DNA of 64,000 nt from Marinobacter aromaticivorans (GTDB lineage: Bacteria > Pseudomonadota > Gammaproteobacteria > Pseudomonadales > Oleiphilaceae): NCBI RefSeq assembly GCF_002806975.1, contig NZ_NIHD01000003.1, positions 62,001 through 126,000 of the forward strand, given 5' to 3'. The position numbers and the translations under genes are program-made. Positions 34,267 to 42,354 of the stretch are shown piece after piece. Every line of letters begins with the position of its first letter. The stretch's first letter is position 1. Below the pieces are notes generated by a model. That model was not told the origin of the DNA, searched no databases, and was given only the letters and a program-made list of their open reading frames with translations.

Positions 34267-36549
34267 ATGAAGAAAGTTTACCCGAGGGCCCAGGAGGCCC
34301 TTCTTGCTGTCTCCCGTAATGATTTTGTTACCGGTTCGGATCTGATTCCTTCCATAACCGGCCACTCCATACCCCGCGAAGAAACGGTCGGCCACATTCT
34401 TTCCATCATGCCGGAAGTCGAGCCGGATCATGTGGTCATGCACGTGGGAGGCGGATCGGGTTACCTGGCTGCAGTACTGTCCCATCTGGCACACCGTGTT
34501 ATCTACGTGGAAAAGCACGAGGGCGTCGCCAGGGCAGCGCGGGAACGGTTTTTCCGGCTTGGTATGCACAATGTGGATGTTCTGGCACAGCCAGCCGAAA
34601 GCGGATTCACCCTGGACCAGCCGTGTGATCTGGTGCTTTGCACCACCTTCATCGCGGACCGTAACCTGCTGGCAAATTACCTGGCTGAAGGGGGTAATCT
34701 GATCTGCCTTGAAGGTAAGGCAGGCCCTGTGCCGAGCATGGCGATGTTCGTCAAGCGCTCCGACAGGCTTGAGCGGGTTCGCACCCTGGGCTGGGTGGAT
34801 TTTAACCGGAACTCGGAGCAGATTCTGATTGATCTGGGCATGGTTGACGAGGGTGCGCTGGCGAAAGCCAGAACCGAGGCGGCCATGGAAAACTGCCGAG
34901 TACTGGATGTTCTGCGTCGCAACCTGAACGTTGAGGAGACAGAACTCTACCGTTCGCTGGCCCAGCAGCGGGGGATGATCTTTGCGGATGCCGACGAACT
35001 CTTGCCGTCGCTGCGGGTGGATCTGTTCCGGCGTTTCTCGCGCACCTTTCTGGATCTGTCCAGGATTATTCCTGTGGCGCAGGACCACGAAAAAGTCACT
35101 TTTGTAACGGACGACCCGGATGCCCGCACCGATCAGCTGGAGCGGATGGGGCCAAATCATGTGATCGAATGTCGTCTGGTGACCCCCACGGATTTCCGCC
35201 GTATCTGGTCGGCCCTTGACCTGTCGGTAAAGGGCAACCGGTTTGTGGCGGACCAGGCGCTGCTGTCAACGACAGGTTCCGGTGCCGGTAGCCAGCGTGA
35301 CAAACCGCTGGGCAAGGAAACCGGTACCGACCACGTCAGCCCCTACCTGGTGTCCGTTTACGAAGCGATTCTGCTGGATGCCGTCAGTGAAAAAGCCAGT
35401 GACATTCACATTGAGCAATACGGCGAGCGTGTACGAATCCGTTTGCGGGTGGATGGCGATCTGCGTGATCTGGGCCAGTACCAGTTGTCGCCCCGTGAAC
35501 TCAGGGGTGTGATTAACGTCATCAAGTTACGTGCAGAGCTCAATATAGCCGAACGCAGGTTGCCACAAGGTGGCCGTTCCCGGCTGCAGCTGGGCGAAAT
35601 GGCTTACGACCTGCGCATACAGACCCAGCCTTCGCTTCACGGTGAGCACGCCGTTATCCGGTTGTTACCGCAGACCGGCCGGGCCATGACCATTGCCGAA
35701 CTCGGAATGTCGCCAATGATTGGCTCCCATTACCAGCGCCTGCTTGATAATCCCGCCGGACTGGTACTGGTGGTTGGACCAACCGGGTCGGGCAAGTCAA
35801 CAACCCTGTATGCAGGGTTGCAGACACTGGCAGATGATGGCCGCCGTAAAGTGATCACGGTGGAAGACCCGATTGAATACTCTATTGATAATATTCAGCA
35901 AACCCGTGTGCGCAGTGATATCGGTTTCAACTTTGCCGATGCCATGCGGGCCTTCGTGCGTGAAGATCCAGACGTGATTCTGGTGGGCGAGATCCGCGAC
36001 CAGGAAACGGCGCTGGAAGCGATCCGCGCGTCCCAGACCGGCCACGTGGTGCTGTCAACCTTGCACTGTAATGATGCAGTGGACTCCCTGCAGCGTCTAT
36101 ACGATCTGGGCATACATCCCAACTCCATTGCCGGTGAATTGCTGGCAGTGATTGCCCAGCGTCTTGCCAAGCGCATCTGCAAGCACTGTCGCCAGCCTGC
36201 AACGCCCGACCCTGTCATTCTCGAGGAAGTGTTTCCCAACGGGGCACCGGATGATTTCCGGTGTTTTGAAGGCTCCGGTTGCGATAAGTGTAACGGCCGT
36301 GGCACCCATGGGAGAGTGGCCATTGTGGAGTATATGGAGGTGGATTCCGATATCCGTAATGCCATATCCAGCCAGCCGCCAATCGGCGAGCTGCGCTGGC
36401 GTGCACTCGACTCCGGGCTGGTGACCATGCGCGACAGCGCGCTGGATCATGTTATTGAAGGTGTTATCCCATTGTCCGAACTGCCGCGCATCCTGCCCCG
36501 GGAGCGCATGGCGCCGGAAGTTCGCGGCGGACGCAGGAGCAGGTTATGA
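34267..36549 (+). CDS. PCMT-like methyltransferase domain fused to a GspE/PilB-type secretion ATPase
   Basis: This 760-residue protein joins unusual parts. Residues about 5-160 look like a protein-L-isoaspartate methyltransferase: TGHSIPREETVGHIL aligns with the PCMT substrate loop, and HVGGGSGYLAAVLS is the SAM-binding motif I, followed by VIYVEKHEGVARAARE. Residues about 180-310 resemble the MshEN/GspE N-terminal domain, a known c-di-GMP receptor fold in some members. Residues about 355-745 are a complete type II/IV secretion ATPase: Walker A GPTGSGKST (504-512), Asp box VEDPIEYS, Walker B DVILVGEIRD, His box TGHVVLSTLH, and the zinc tetracysteine at 638, 641, 672 and 675. All ATPase motifs are intact. 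No pilin, secretin or platform gene lies nearby. It is 26 bases after the DUF2802 gene and overlaps the next ATPase by 4 bases. Its substrate is unknown. Confidence 0.85.
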   Translation: MKKVYPRAQEALLAVSRNDFVTGSDLIPSITGHSIPREETVGHILSIMPEVEPDHVVMHVGGGSGYLAAVLSHLAHRVIYVEKHEGVARAARERFFRLGMHNVDVLAQPAESGFTLDQPCDLVLCTTFIADRNLLANYLAEGGNLICLEGKAGPVPSMAMFVKRSDRLERVRTLGWVDFNRNSEQILIDLGMVDEGALAKARTEAAMENCRVLDVLRRNLNVEETELYRSLAQQRGMIFADADELLPSLRVDLFRRFSRTFLDLSRIIPVAQDHEKVTFVTDDPDARTDQLERMGPNHVIECRLVTPTDFRRIWSALDLSVKGNRFVADQALLSTTGSGAGSQRDKPLGKETGTDHVSPYLVSVYEAILLDAVSEKASDIHIEQYGERVRIRLRVDGDLRDLGQYQLSPRELRGVINVIKLRAELNIAERRLPQGGRSRLQLGEMAYDLRIQTQPSLHGEHAVIRLLPQTGRAMTIAELGMSPMIGSHYQRLLDNPAGLVLVVGPTGSGKSTTLYAGLQTLADDGRRKVITVEDPIEYSIDNIQQTRVRSDIGFNFADAMRAFVREDPDVILVGEIRDQETALEAIRASQTGHVVLSTLHCNDAVDSLQRLYDLGIHPNSIAGELLAVIAQRLAKRICKHCRQPATPDPVILEEVFPNGAPDDFRCFEGSGCDKCNGRGTHGRVAIVEYMEVDSDIRNAISSQPPIGELRWRALDSGLVTMRDSALDHVIEGVIPLSELPRILPRERMAPEVRGGRRSRL

Positions 36550-37649
36550 GCGCAGTCAAACAACAGAACAAGGCGGCTCAACGGGAACCGGCGGAAGTTG
36601 TGTTTCACGATGAACTTGAACGATTGGCCGCTATGGATCTCGGGCCTGTACCGCCGGGCTGGCGTATGTCACCGAGGGCGGTTGAGAAGTTTATCCTGGG
36701 TGATGACAGCCTCGATATCGAGCGCAAGTTTGTAGCGGACCGGGCCATGGTTATCCGCATTATTATTTCGTTGTGTACCAGCCGGGGTTGTTTGCTGGTT
36801 GGCGAACCCGGCACGGCCAAATCCTGGCTTTCAGAGCTGCTTGCCGCAGCGGTTTCCGGCGACTCCACTCTGGCCTTGCAGGGTGGAGCCCTGACTCAGG
36901 TAGGGCAGCTTCTTTACGGCTGGAACGAGGCTGTACTGGCTGCGAAAGGCCCTTGCCTTGAGGCGTTGGTGCCAAGCCCGTTGATGCGGGGCATGATGGA
37001 AGGCCGGCTGGTGCGGTTTGAGGAAATTGCCCGTTGCCCCCAGTCGCTCCAGGACGCGATCCTCTCGGTTCTCTCGGACCGGGTTGTGGTTGTACCGGAA
37101 ATTCCCGATGATGACGGCGTTGTGCTGGCCCGGGAGGGCTTTAACCTGGTGGCCACCTCCAACAGTGTGGATGCGGGTGTTCACGAGATGAGTGCCGCCC
37201 TGAAACGCCGCATGGATTTTGAGGAAATCCGCCCGATCAAGAACCTGCCGGATGAAATCGGCGTTGTTCTGAGGGAAGTGCGCAAGGCCAATGCGCGCGC
37301 CGGAATCCGTGTGGATCTGGATGAATCTGTTGTCGAAATTCTGGTAACCATGTTCCATGAGCTGCGTAACGGTCAGACCATGGATGGCCGCAGCACGGAC
37401 CGCCTGGCGGGTGCCGCGCTCTCTACCGCGGAAGCCGTATCGGTTGCCCATGCGGCAAGTCTGAATGCCTGGTATTACGGTGGCGGGAACATGACAGTAG
37501 AGCAATTGATGCACCACATCATTGGCTCGGCCCTGAAGGATCATCCCGATGACAGAAGGCGCCTCAAACACTACTTTGAGACGGCCATCGCGCCGCGAAA
37601 GGGCAAGGTCTGGGCGCAGGTATGGGCGCTGCGCTCACTTATCCACTGA
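36546..37649 (+). CDS. MoxR-like AAA+ ATPase coupled to the GspE fusion
   Basis: This 367-residue protein is a MoxR/RavA-type AAA+ ATPase. Walker A is GEPGTAKS (86-93), Walker B lies in RLVRFEEIARC (154-164), sensor 1 in LVATSNSVD, and an arginine-finger region in ALKRRMDFEEI. Such ATPases usually remodel or load metal into a partner together with a von Willebrand factor A protein. No such partner is adjacent here; the only coupled gene is the upstream GspE fusion, whose stop it overlaps (ATGA). Its 3' end overlaps the convergent flhB-like gene by 15 bases. It is distinct from the classical MoxR at 52783-53745. Confidence 0.85.
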   Translation: MSAVKQQNKAAQREPAEVVFHDELERLAAMDLGPVPPGWRMSPRAVEKFILGDDSLDIERKFVADRAMVIRIIISLCTSRGCLLVGEPGTAKSWLSELLAAAVSGDSTLALQGGALTQVGQLLYGWNEAVLAAKGPCLEALVPSPLMRGMMEGRLVRFEEIARCPQSLQDAILSVLSDRVVVVPEIPDDDGVVLAREGFNLVATSNSVDAGVHEMSAALKRRMDFEEIRPIKNLPDEIGVVLREVRKANARAGIRVDLDESVVEILVTMFHELRNGQTMDGRSTDRLAGAALSTAEAVSVAHAASLNAWYYGGGNMTVEQLMHHIIGSALKDHPDDRRRLKHYFETAIAPRKGKVWAQVWALRSLIH

Positions 37650-37967
37650 GGTTGAAGAAAAGGGTGTGGAGGCATCCCGGCCGGCGTCTTCGGGCGTCCG
37701 GCCACGGATGTGAAAAGCAAACGCCAGTATTTCCGCAATAACCCGGTACAGATTTTCCGGTATTTCGTCATTGAGGGACAAACGGGCAAGAACGCCGGCC
37801 AGCTCGGCGTTTTCGTACAGGGGCACATTATGCGCCCTGGCGATCCTGATAATTTCATCTGCCAGTTCGTAAGTGCCTGTGGCCGTTATGGTTGGCGCCT
37901 TTTCGCCATCGTACTTCAGTGCAACGGCTGCGCTGGGTGGCGGGTCTTGATGCTGCTTCTTCTTCAT
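37635..37967 (-). CDS. FlhB C-terminal-domain-like protein (YlqH/FlhX type)
   Basis: This 110-residue protein corresponds only to the cytoplasmic FlhB-CC domain that remains after autocleavage. It has SAAVALKYDGEKAPTITATG and NLYRVIAEILAFAFHIRG, matching the part of full FlhB that begins right after NPTH; the membrane domain and the NPTH motif are absent. Comparable stand-alone proteins (Bacillus YlqH, Helicobacter FlhX) can partly replace FlhB-CC. The ATG at 37967 overlaps the end of the upstream fliK-like gene by 4 bases, so the two are made together. The frame is open further upstream but without family similarity. Confidence 0.88.
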   Translation of the reverse strand: MKKKQHQDPPPSAAVALKYDGEKAPTITATGTYELADEIIRIARAHNVPLYENAELAGVLARLSLNDEIPENLYRVIAEILAFAFHIRGRTPEDAGRDASTPFSSTSVDK

Positions 37968-39325
37968 GCGCGGGTATCCACCAGCCTGTGTTCCAGTTTT
38001 GTTGCCGGGTATGAAGGGCTGCCCCGCCGGCATTCAAGTTCGGTAACGTCCAGTCCCAGATTCGTGAGACTGCGTCTCAGAAGTGGCAACTCTTCATTAA
38101 CCTGCTTAAGAGTGTCCTGTTTTTCTGCCCATACCCGTGCGCTCACCTCCTGCTGGCGCAGGGATACCTCAAAATTCAGTGCACCGGCCAGCTCCAGGTC
38201 AATCGCCAGGTTCAGCCGCCATTCACTGACGGCGGCCCGCCGGGCATCCCGGCTTTTCGATGACGACTCTTCTCTGTCTTTATAGTGTTCCATACGTAGC
38301 TGAGCCACCCTGGGTTCGTTCTGCGGCGTCACCCAGGGCAGATCCAAGAGCATAGCGGACACCGGGGCAGCCGCGTCCCCGCCGGCTCTTGCCGACAGTA
38401 TCTGGCTATGCAGCTGGTTAACCGTAATCCGGTTTAACATGCCCGCCAGGATTCTCAGGGTCTGGCCCACCGAGACAGGTTCGGAACCGGTGACAGGCGT
38501 TGCGGCCAGCGGTTGCGGAAATTGTAGCGGAGCCTGGGCCAGCCCGGGGGTGGCCAGCGGCGTAAGGCGGTTGAACGCCATCGTCGTGTCGCCGCCTTGC
38601 TCGGCCAGCAAACCGGTAATCATGCGGCCAATGGCCAGTTTGAGATCGGGTAAAGTCGGGGACGGCGTCCGGACCAGACGAGATTCCGCAAACAGGCCGC
38701 TCTCTTCTATCCACTGCCGCATTTGTTGCGCCATACCGGTTTGCGAGCCCGCTCCGGGTGTCAGGGTCTGGCTGGCGGGCAGGCGGGCAAGCAGGGTCTC
38801 GATCGCCTGTCGCGCTGCTTCCGGCAAAGGCTGGGGGCTGGGGGCAGCAGGTAGCTGGCCGGGTTTGAGATCGGGTAGCGACCCCCGCTCCAGGGCTGTC
38901 ACCAGTTTTGCCAGGCCGCTGTCCAGGCTTTGCTGCCAGGGCATGCGCTGGGCAAGGGCTCTGGTGATCGTGGCTTCCGGTGTGGCAGCCAGCTTTCCCA
39001 GCAGTTGCAGTTCATTCCCGGCCCGCATTATTTTAACCCAGTCACCGGGCTTCAGCTCTGTAGCGCCAATGTCGGCCTTTACCGGCAGCGGTTTACCCCG
39101 CACATCCAGCAGAACCTCGGTATTTACCGCGCCCTGGCGGTTGATGACTTCCGCTACCCGGGCAAGTATGGTGGCGCGGTTCGCCAGCTGAAGCTGGTCC
39201 AGTTGCTGCCGGGCAGAGAGGGGCATCGTTTCGGGGCGGGGCTGCCCGGTTTCCGAATGGGTTGCCGGCGTTTTTGTAGCGGGTGCCGGGGGAGCAATGG
39301 GGTGTTGGCCGTTCGGTAGTTTCAT
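37964..39325 (-). CDS. Second FliK-like hook-length control protein
   Basis: This 453-residue protein resembles the FliK C-terminal domain family. The first 300 residues are rich in Pro, Ala, Gln and Leu and lack a clear fold. The last 130 (from about LDLPWVTPQNEPRVAQLRM) carry the FliK-type pattern EWRLNLAIDLELAGALNFEV and SLRQQEVSARVW. It pairs with the FlhB-CC protein downstream, like ylqG-ylqH in Bacillus, and sits just before ccmA as in Pseudomonas. ATG 39325 is preferred over a TTG eight codons earlier. Role in hook control versus another export system cannot be decided from sequence. Confidence 0.8.
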   Translation of the reverse strand: MKLPNGQHPIAPPAPATKTPATHSETGQPRPETMPLSARQQLDQLQLANRATILARVAEVINRQGAVNTEVLLDVRGKPLPVKADIGATELKPGDWVKIMRAGNELQLLGKLAATPEATITRALAQRMPWQQSLDSGLAKLVTALERGSLPDLKPGQLPAAPSPQPLPEAARQAIETLLARLPASQTLTPGAGSQTGMAQQMRQWIEESGLFAESRLVRTPSPTLPDLKLAIGRMITGLLAEQGGDTTMAFNRLTPLATPGLAQAPLQFPQPLAATPVTGSEPVSVGQTLRILAGMLNRITVNQLHSQILSARAGGDAAAPVSAMLLDLPWVTPQNEPRVAQLRMEHYKDREESSSKSRDARRAAVSEWRLNLAIDLELAGALNFEVSLRQQEVSARVWAEKQDTLKQVNEELPLLRRSLTNLGLDVTELECRRGSPSYPATKLEHRLVDTRA

Positions 39326-39372
39326 CGCTGCTGACTTGATACCAGACAAGAGTAATCTGCTAAGGCTTTCGT

Positions 39373-39378
39373 TATAAT
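39373..39378 (+). promoter_or_regulatory. Possible -10 element of the ccm operon promoter
   Basis: A perfect TATAAT lies 72 bases before the preferred ccmA start in the 125-base divergent gap with the fliK-like gene. The -35 region at the right distance (GAGTAA, 39350-39355) is poor, so an activator may be needed or the match may be chance. Confidence 0.45.
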
Positions 39379-39450
39379 ACGCCGCGCTGGCAACTATTGC
39401 CGTGAATACACCCGATGCAACGTATGCATCGTCCTGATTTCGGGGCCCTG

Positions 39451-40092
39451 ATGTCCGAGCCGTTACTACAGGCCGTTAATCTGCAGTGTGAACGAGACCA
39501 GCGGATACTGTTCCGCGAATTATCCTTCTCCATACTGCCCGGTACGGTTACCCGTGTCGAGGGGCCAAACGGCTCCGGTAAAACGACTCTGCTGAGAATA
39601 CTGGCAGGTCTGAACCATGGGTGGAGTGGTGAGCTTAACTGGTGCGGTGCATCGGTGGCCGGTCAGCGCGAGGTTTTTCTCCGGAACATGCTTTATCTCG
39701 GGCATCGCCCGGGTATCAAATCCCTGCTTACTCCGATGGAAAACCTCCGGGCCCTGATGGCCGGGCGCAGGCCAGTATCTGATGTCACATTGAGCCAGGC
39801 GCTGCAAGGTACCGGCCTGGCCGGCTATGAAAACGTACCTTGTCGCAATCTGTCTGCCGGCCAGCAGCGCAGGGTTGCATTGGCGCGCTTGCTGGTTGCC
39901 GATGAGCCCTTGTGGCTGCTTGACGAAGTGTTCACCGCCATTGACGCAGATGGTGTAAAGGCCCTGGAGGCACTTTTGCAGCAGAGGGCCGCGGAAGGTG
40001 GTGCCGTGCTGGTAACGACGCACCATGATCTGGCACTGCCGGGCATGCACAGACTGGTTCTTGGCGCGGGAGGTGTAACAGATGAACGCTAA
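39451..40092 (+). CDS. ccmA: Heme exporter ATPase CcmA
   Basis: CcmA (213 residues) is the ABC ATPase that with CcmB releases holo-CcmE during cytochrome c maturation. It has Walker A EGPNGSGKTTLLRILAGL, the signature NLSAGQQRRVALARLL, Walker B LWLLDEVFTAID and the H-loop VLVTTHHD. The frame begins at an ATG at 39415, but the family starts like MSEPLLQAVNL, so the ATG at 39451 is preferred; neither has a strong ribosome-binding site. Its end overlaps ccmB by 11 bases. It opens a complete ccmABCDEFGHI operon. Confidence 0.94.
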   Translation: MSEPLLQAVNLQCERDQRILFRELSFSILPGTVTRVEGPNGSGKTTLLRILAGLNHGWSGELNWCGASVAGQREVFLRNMLYLGHRPGIKSLLTPMENLRALMAGRRPVSDVTLSQALQGTGLAGYENVPCRNLSAGQQRRVALARLLVADEPLWLLDEVFTAIDADGVKALEALLQQRAAEGGAVLVTTHHDLALPGMHRLVLGAGGVTDER

Positions 40093-40807
40093 AGCCCCTC
40101 CGGCGGTTCAGCTTGCAGGTAGCAGTGTCGGAGTTCTGGCGGCCATGAAAGGGGTTTTTGCACGGGATATGAAAGTGGCATTCCGGCAGCGCCAGGATCT
40201 GCTTAACCCGCTGCTGTTCTTTATCATGGTTGTTACCCTGTTTCCCCTTGGGGTCAGCCCGGAAGTTTCGTTCTTGCGGGAAGCGGGGGCCGGCATTCTG
40301 TGGGTAGCTGCCTTGCTTTCTGTATTGTTATCGCTGGATCACCTGTTCCGCCACGATTTTGACGACGGCACCCTGGAGCAGCTCGTGCTCCAGCCACAGC
40401 CTCTGTTTTTACTGATTCTCGCAAAAACCATGGCACACTGGATGCTGACGGGGCTGCCCCTGGTGATTCTGACTCCGGTTCTTGGTGTAATGGTGCATCT
40501 GGACGGGAACTCCATCGCTGTTTTGTGTCTAACGCTGCTGATTGGTACGCCGGTGCTGAGTCTGATTGGTGCTATTGGCGCTGCGTTGACCCTGGGATTG
40601 CGCTCAGCAGGCGTGCTCTTGTCACTGCTGATCATTCCACTGTACATTCCCGTGCTTATTTTCGGTACGGGCACGGTTGCGGCAGCGGCGGAGGGCGCGA
40701 CCGTGGGAGCCTACCTGGCTTTAATGGGGGCATTTCTCATGCTGGCAGTGACTCTGGCGCCATTTGCAGCGGCAGCCGCTCTGAAAATCAGCTTGTCGAA
40801 CGGGTAA
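40082..40807 (+). CDS. ccmB: Heme exporter membrane subunit CcmB
   Basis: CcmB (241 residues) is the six-helix membrane partner of CcmA. Typical segments are [20 protein letters not shown], the conserved [18 protein letters not shown] and the hydrophobic C-terminal half. It is about 20 residues longer than the E. coli protein because of its N-terminus. It starts inside ccmA. Confidence 0.95.
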   Translation: MNAKAPPAVQLAGSSVGVLAAMKGVFARDMKVAFRQRQDLLNPLLFFIMVVTLFPLGVSPEVSFLREAGAGILWVAALLSVLLSLDHLFRHDFDDGTLEQLVLQPQPLFLLILAKTMAHWMLTGLPLVILTPVLGVMVHLDGNSIAVLCLTLLIGTPVLSLIGAIGAALTLGLRSAGVLLSLLIIPLYIPVLIFGTGTVAAAAEGATVGAYLALMGAFLMLAVTLAPFAAAAALKISLSNG

Positions 40808-40839
40808 AACAAGGTAAACGCTGGGACGGTAACCATCTG

Positions 40840-41583
40840 ATGTGGCAATTTTTTCACAAACTGGGTTCCCCAAAATGGTTTTTCGGGATTTCCACCCGGT
40901 TCATGCCCTGGCTGCTGGCAGGCGGCATTGTGCTACTTATGGCAGGCATTATCTGGGGTCTGGCGTTTGCACCCAAGGATTACCTGCAGGGCAACAGTTA
41001 CCGGATTATCTTTATTCACGTGCCCACCGCATTTATAGCCCAGTCAATCTACATCATGATGGCGTCTGCGGCGATTGTGACGCTGGTATGGCGAATGAAG
41101 CTGGCGGATGTGTTTGTAAAGGCGGTTGCGCCGGTGGGGCTGGCTCTTACCTTCCTGGCGCTGTTTACCGGTGCAGTATGGGGCAAACCCACCTGGGGAA
41201 CCTGGTGGATCTGGGATGCGAGGCTGACCTCCATGCTGATACTACTGTTTCTTTACGGCGGTGTTATTGCGCTGGATCGTGCCATTAATGATGAGAAGTC
41301 CGCTGCGCGCGCCGTTGCCGTGCTGGTGCTGGTGGGGGTAGTGAATATCCCCATTATCAAATACTCAGTGGAATGGTGGAATACACTGCATCAGCCTGCG
41401 ACATTCAAACTCACAGAAAAACCGTCCATGCCGGCGGAAATGTGGGTGCCGCTGTTGTTGTCAGTGCTGGGCCTGTACCTGATTTTTGGCTGGCTGGCCT
41501 GCATTCGTATGCAAACAGAGATTCTTTCCCGGGAGCAGCGTACCCGTTGGGTAAGAGAATTCGTATTGAAAGGAAGGGTCTGA
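40840..41583 (+). CDS. ccmC: Heme-handling protein CcmC
   Basis: CcmC (247 residues) presents heme to CcmE in the periplasm. The tryptophan-rich WWD motif is clear in [18 protein letters not shown], flanked by the conserved heme-ligand histidines, the first in [11 protein letters not shown] and the second in [11 protein letters not shown]. Six membrane helices are visible. ATG 40840 is chosen because the family starts like [11 protein letters not shown]; the frame is open far upstream inside ccmB without similarity. It begins 32 bases after ccmB. Confidence 0.95.
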   Translation: MWQFFHKLGSPKWFFGISTRFMPWLLAGGIVLLMAGIIWGLAFAPKDYLQGNSYRIIFIHVPTAFIAQSIYIMMASAAIVTLVWRMKLADVFVKAVAPVGLALTFLALFTGAVWGKPTWGTWWIWDARLTSMLILLFLYGGVIALDRAINDEKSAARAVAVLVLVGVVNIPIIKYSVEWWNTLHQPATFKLTEKPSMPAEMWVPLLLSVLGLYLIFGWLACIRMQTEILSREQRTRWVREFVLKGRV

Positions 41584-41586
41584 CCC

Positions 41587-41826
41587 ATGGCATTTGATTC
41601 CTTTTCCGCTTTTATCGCGATGGAAGGTCACGGGCCTTACGTGTGGGCCTGTTATGCTGTGTTTTTTATACTGATGATTGCAACCATGGCCGGGTCGGTG
41701 CGAAGCCGGAAGGCGGTTATCGAATCCTGCCGTCGCGGTTATGAGTTTGAGGCAGACAGGAGTAAAGTGGCGGCGTCTCCAGCACCTTCTGCGTCGTTTA
41801 CGCGTGTAAACGTTTCCCAAGACTGA
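41587..41826 (+). CDS. ccmD: Heme exporter protein CcmD
   Basis: CcmD (79 residues) is the small single-pass protein that stabilises the CcmABCD release complex. It has the family pattern: FIAMEGHGPYVWACYAVFFI, one membrane helix, then a basic cytoplasmic tail (SVRSRKAVIES). It starts 3 bases after ccmC. Confidence 0.93.
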   Translation: MAFDSFSAFIAMEGHGPYVWACYAVFFILMIATMAGSVRSRKAVIESCRRGYEFEADRSKVAASPAPSASFTRVNVSQD

Positions 41827-41841
41827 CTGACAGGTATGTAA

Positions 41842-42315
41842 ATGCATCCGATCCGTAAAAAACGGCTGACCATTGTTCTGTTTCTGCTGGCAGGGCTTTC
41901 CGTTGCTGTGGCGCTGACAACCTATGCGCTGCGACAGAATATCAACCTGTTTTATGACCCCACCCAGATTTCCGCCGGTGAAGCACCCGTGGATGTAAGG
42001 ATTCGCGCGGGTGGCATGGTGAAAGAAGGTTCGGTTATCCGGGATCCCGACAGCCTGAAAGTGGAGTTTCTGGTCACCGATTACAGTGCCTCGGTACCGG
42101 TCGAGTACGTTGGCATCCTGCCGGATCTGTTTGCGGAAGGGCAGGGAATTGTTGCTATGGGCAGGCTCAACACCGAGGGCCGCTTTGTGGCGGACCAGGT
42201 TCTGGCCAAGCACGACGAGAATTATATGCCCCCGGAAGTTGCCGGCGCCCTGGAAAAGGCATCGAAAGCCGAGGGCAAGTCAGTAACTGGCAGTGTCAAA
42301 CCGGCCAGCTACTAA
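41842..42315 (+). CDS. ccmE: Periplasmic heme chaperone CcmE
   Basis: CcmE (157 residues) binds heme covalently and carries it to CcmF. It has an N-terminal basic segment and membrane anchor ([20 protein letters not shown]), then an OB-fold domain. The heme-binding histidine is His124 and the heme-contact tyrosine Tyr128 in [14 protein letters not shown]. It lies 15 bases after ccmD. Confidence 0.96.
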   Translation: MHPIRKKRLTIVLFLLAGLSVAVALTTYALRQNINLFYDPTQISAGEAPVDVRIRAGGMVKEGSVIRDPDSLKVEFLVTDYSASVPVEYVGILPDLFAEGQGIVAMGRLNTEGRFVADQVLAKHDENYMPPEVAGALEKASKAEGKSVTGSVKPASY

Positions 42316-42354
42316 ACACGTAACAACCAACAGCCTGATTCCTGGAGAGCTTTA

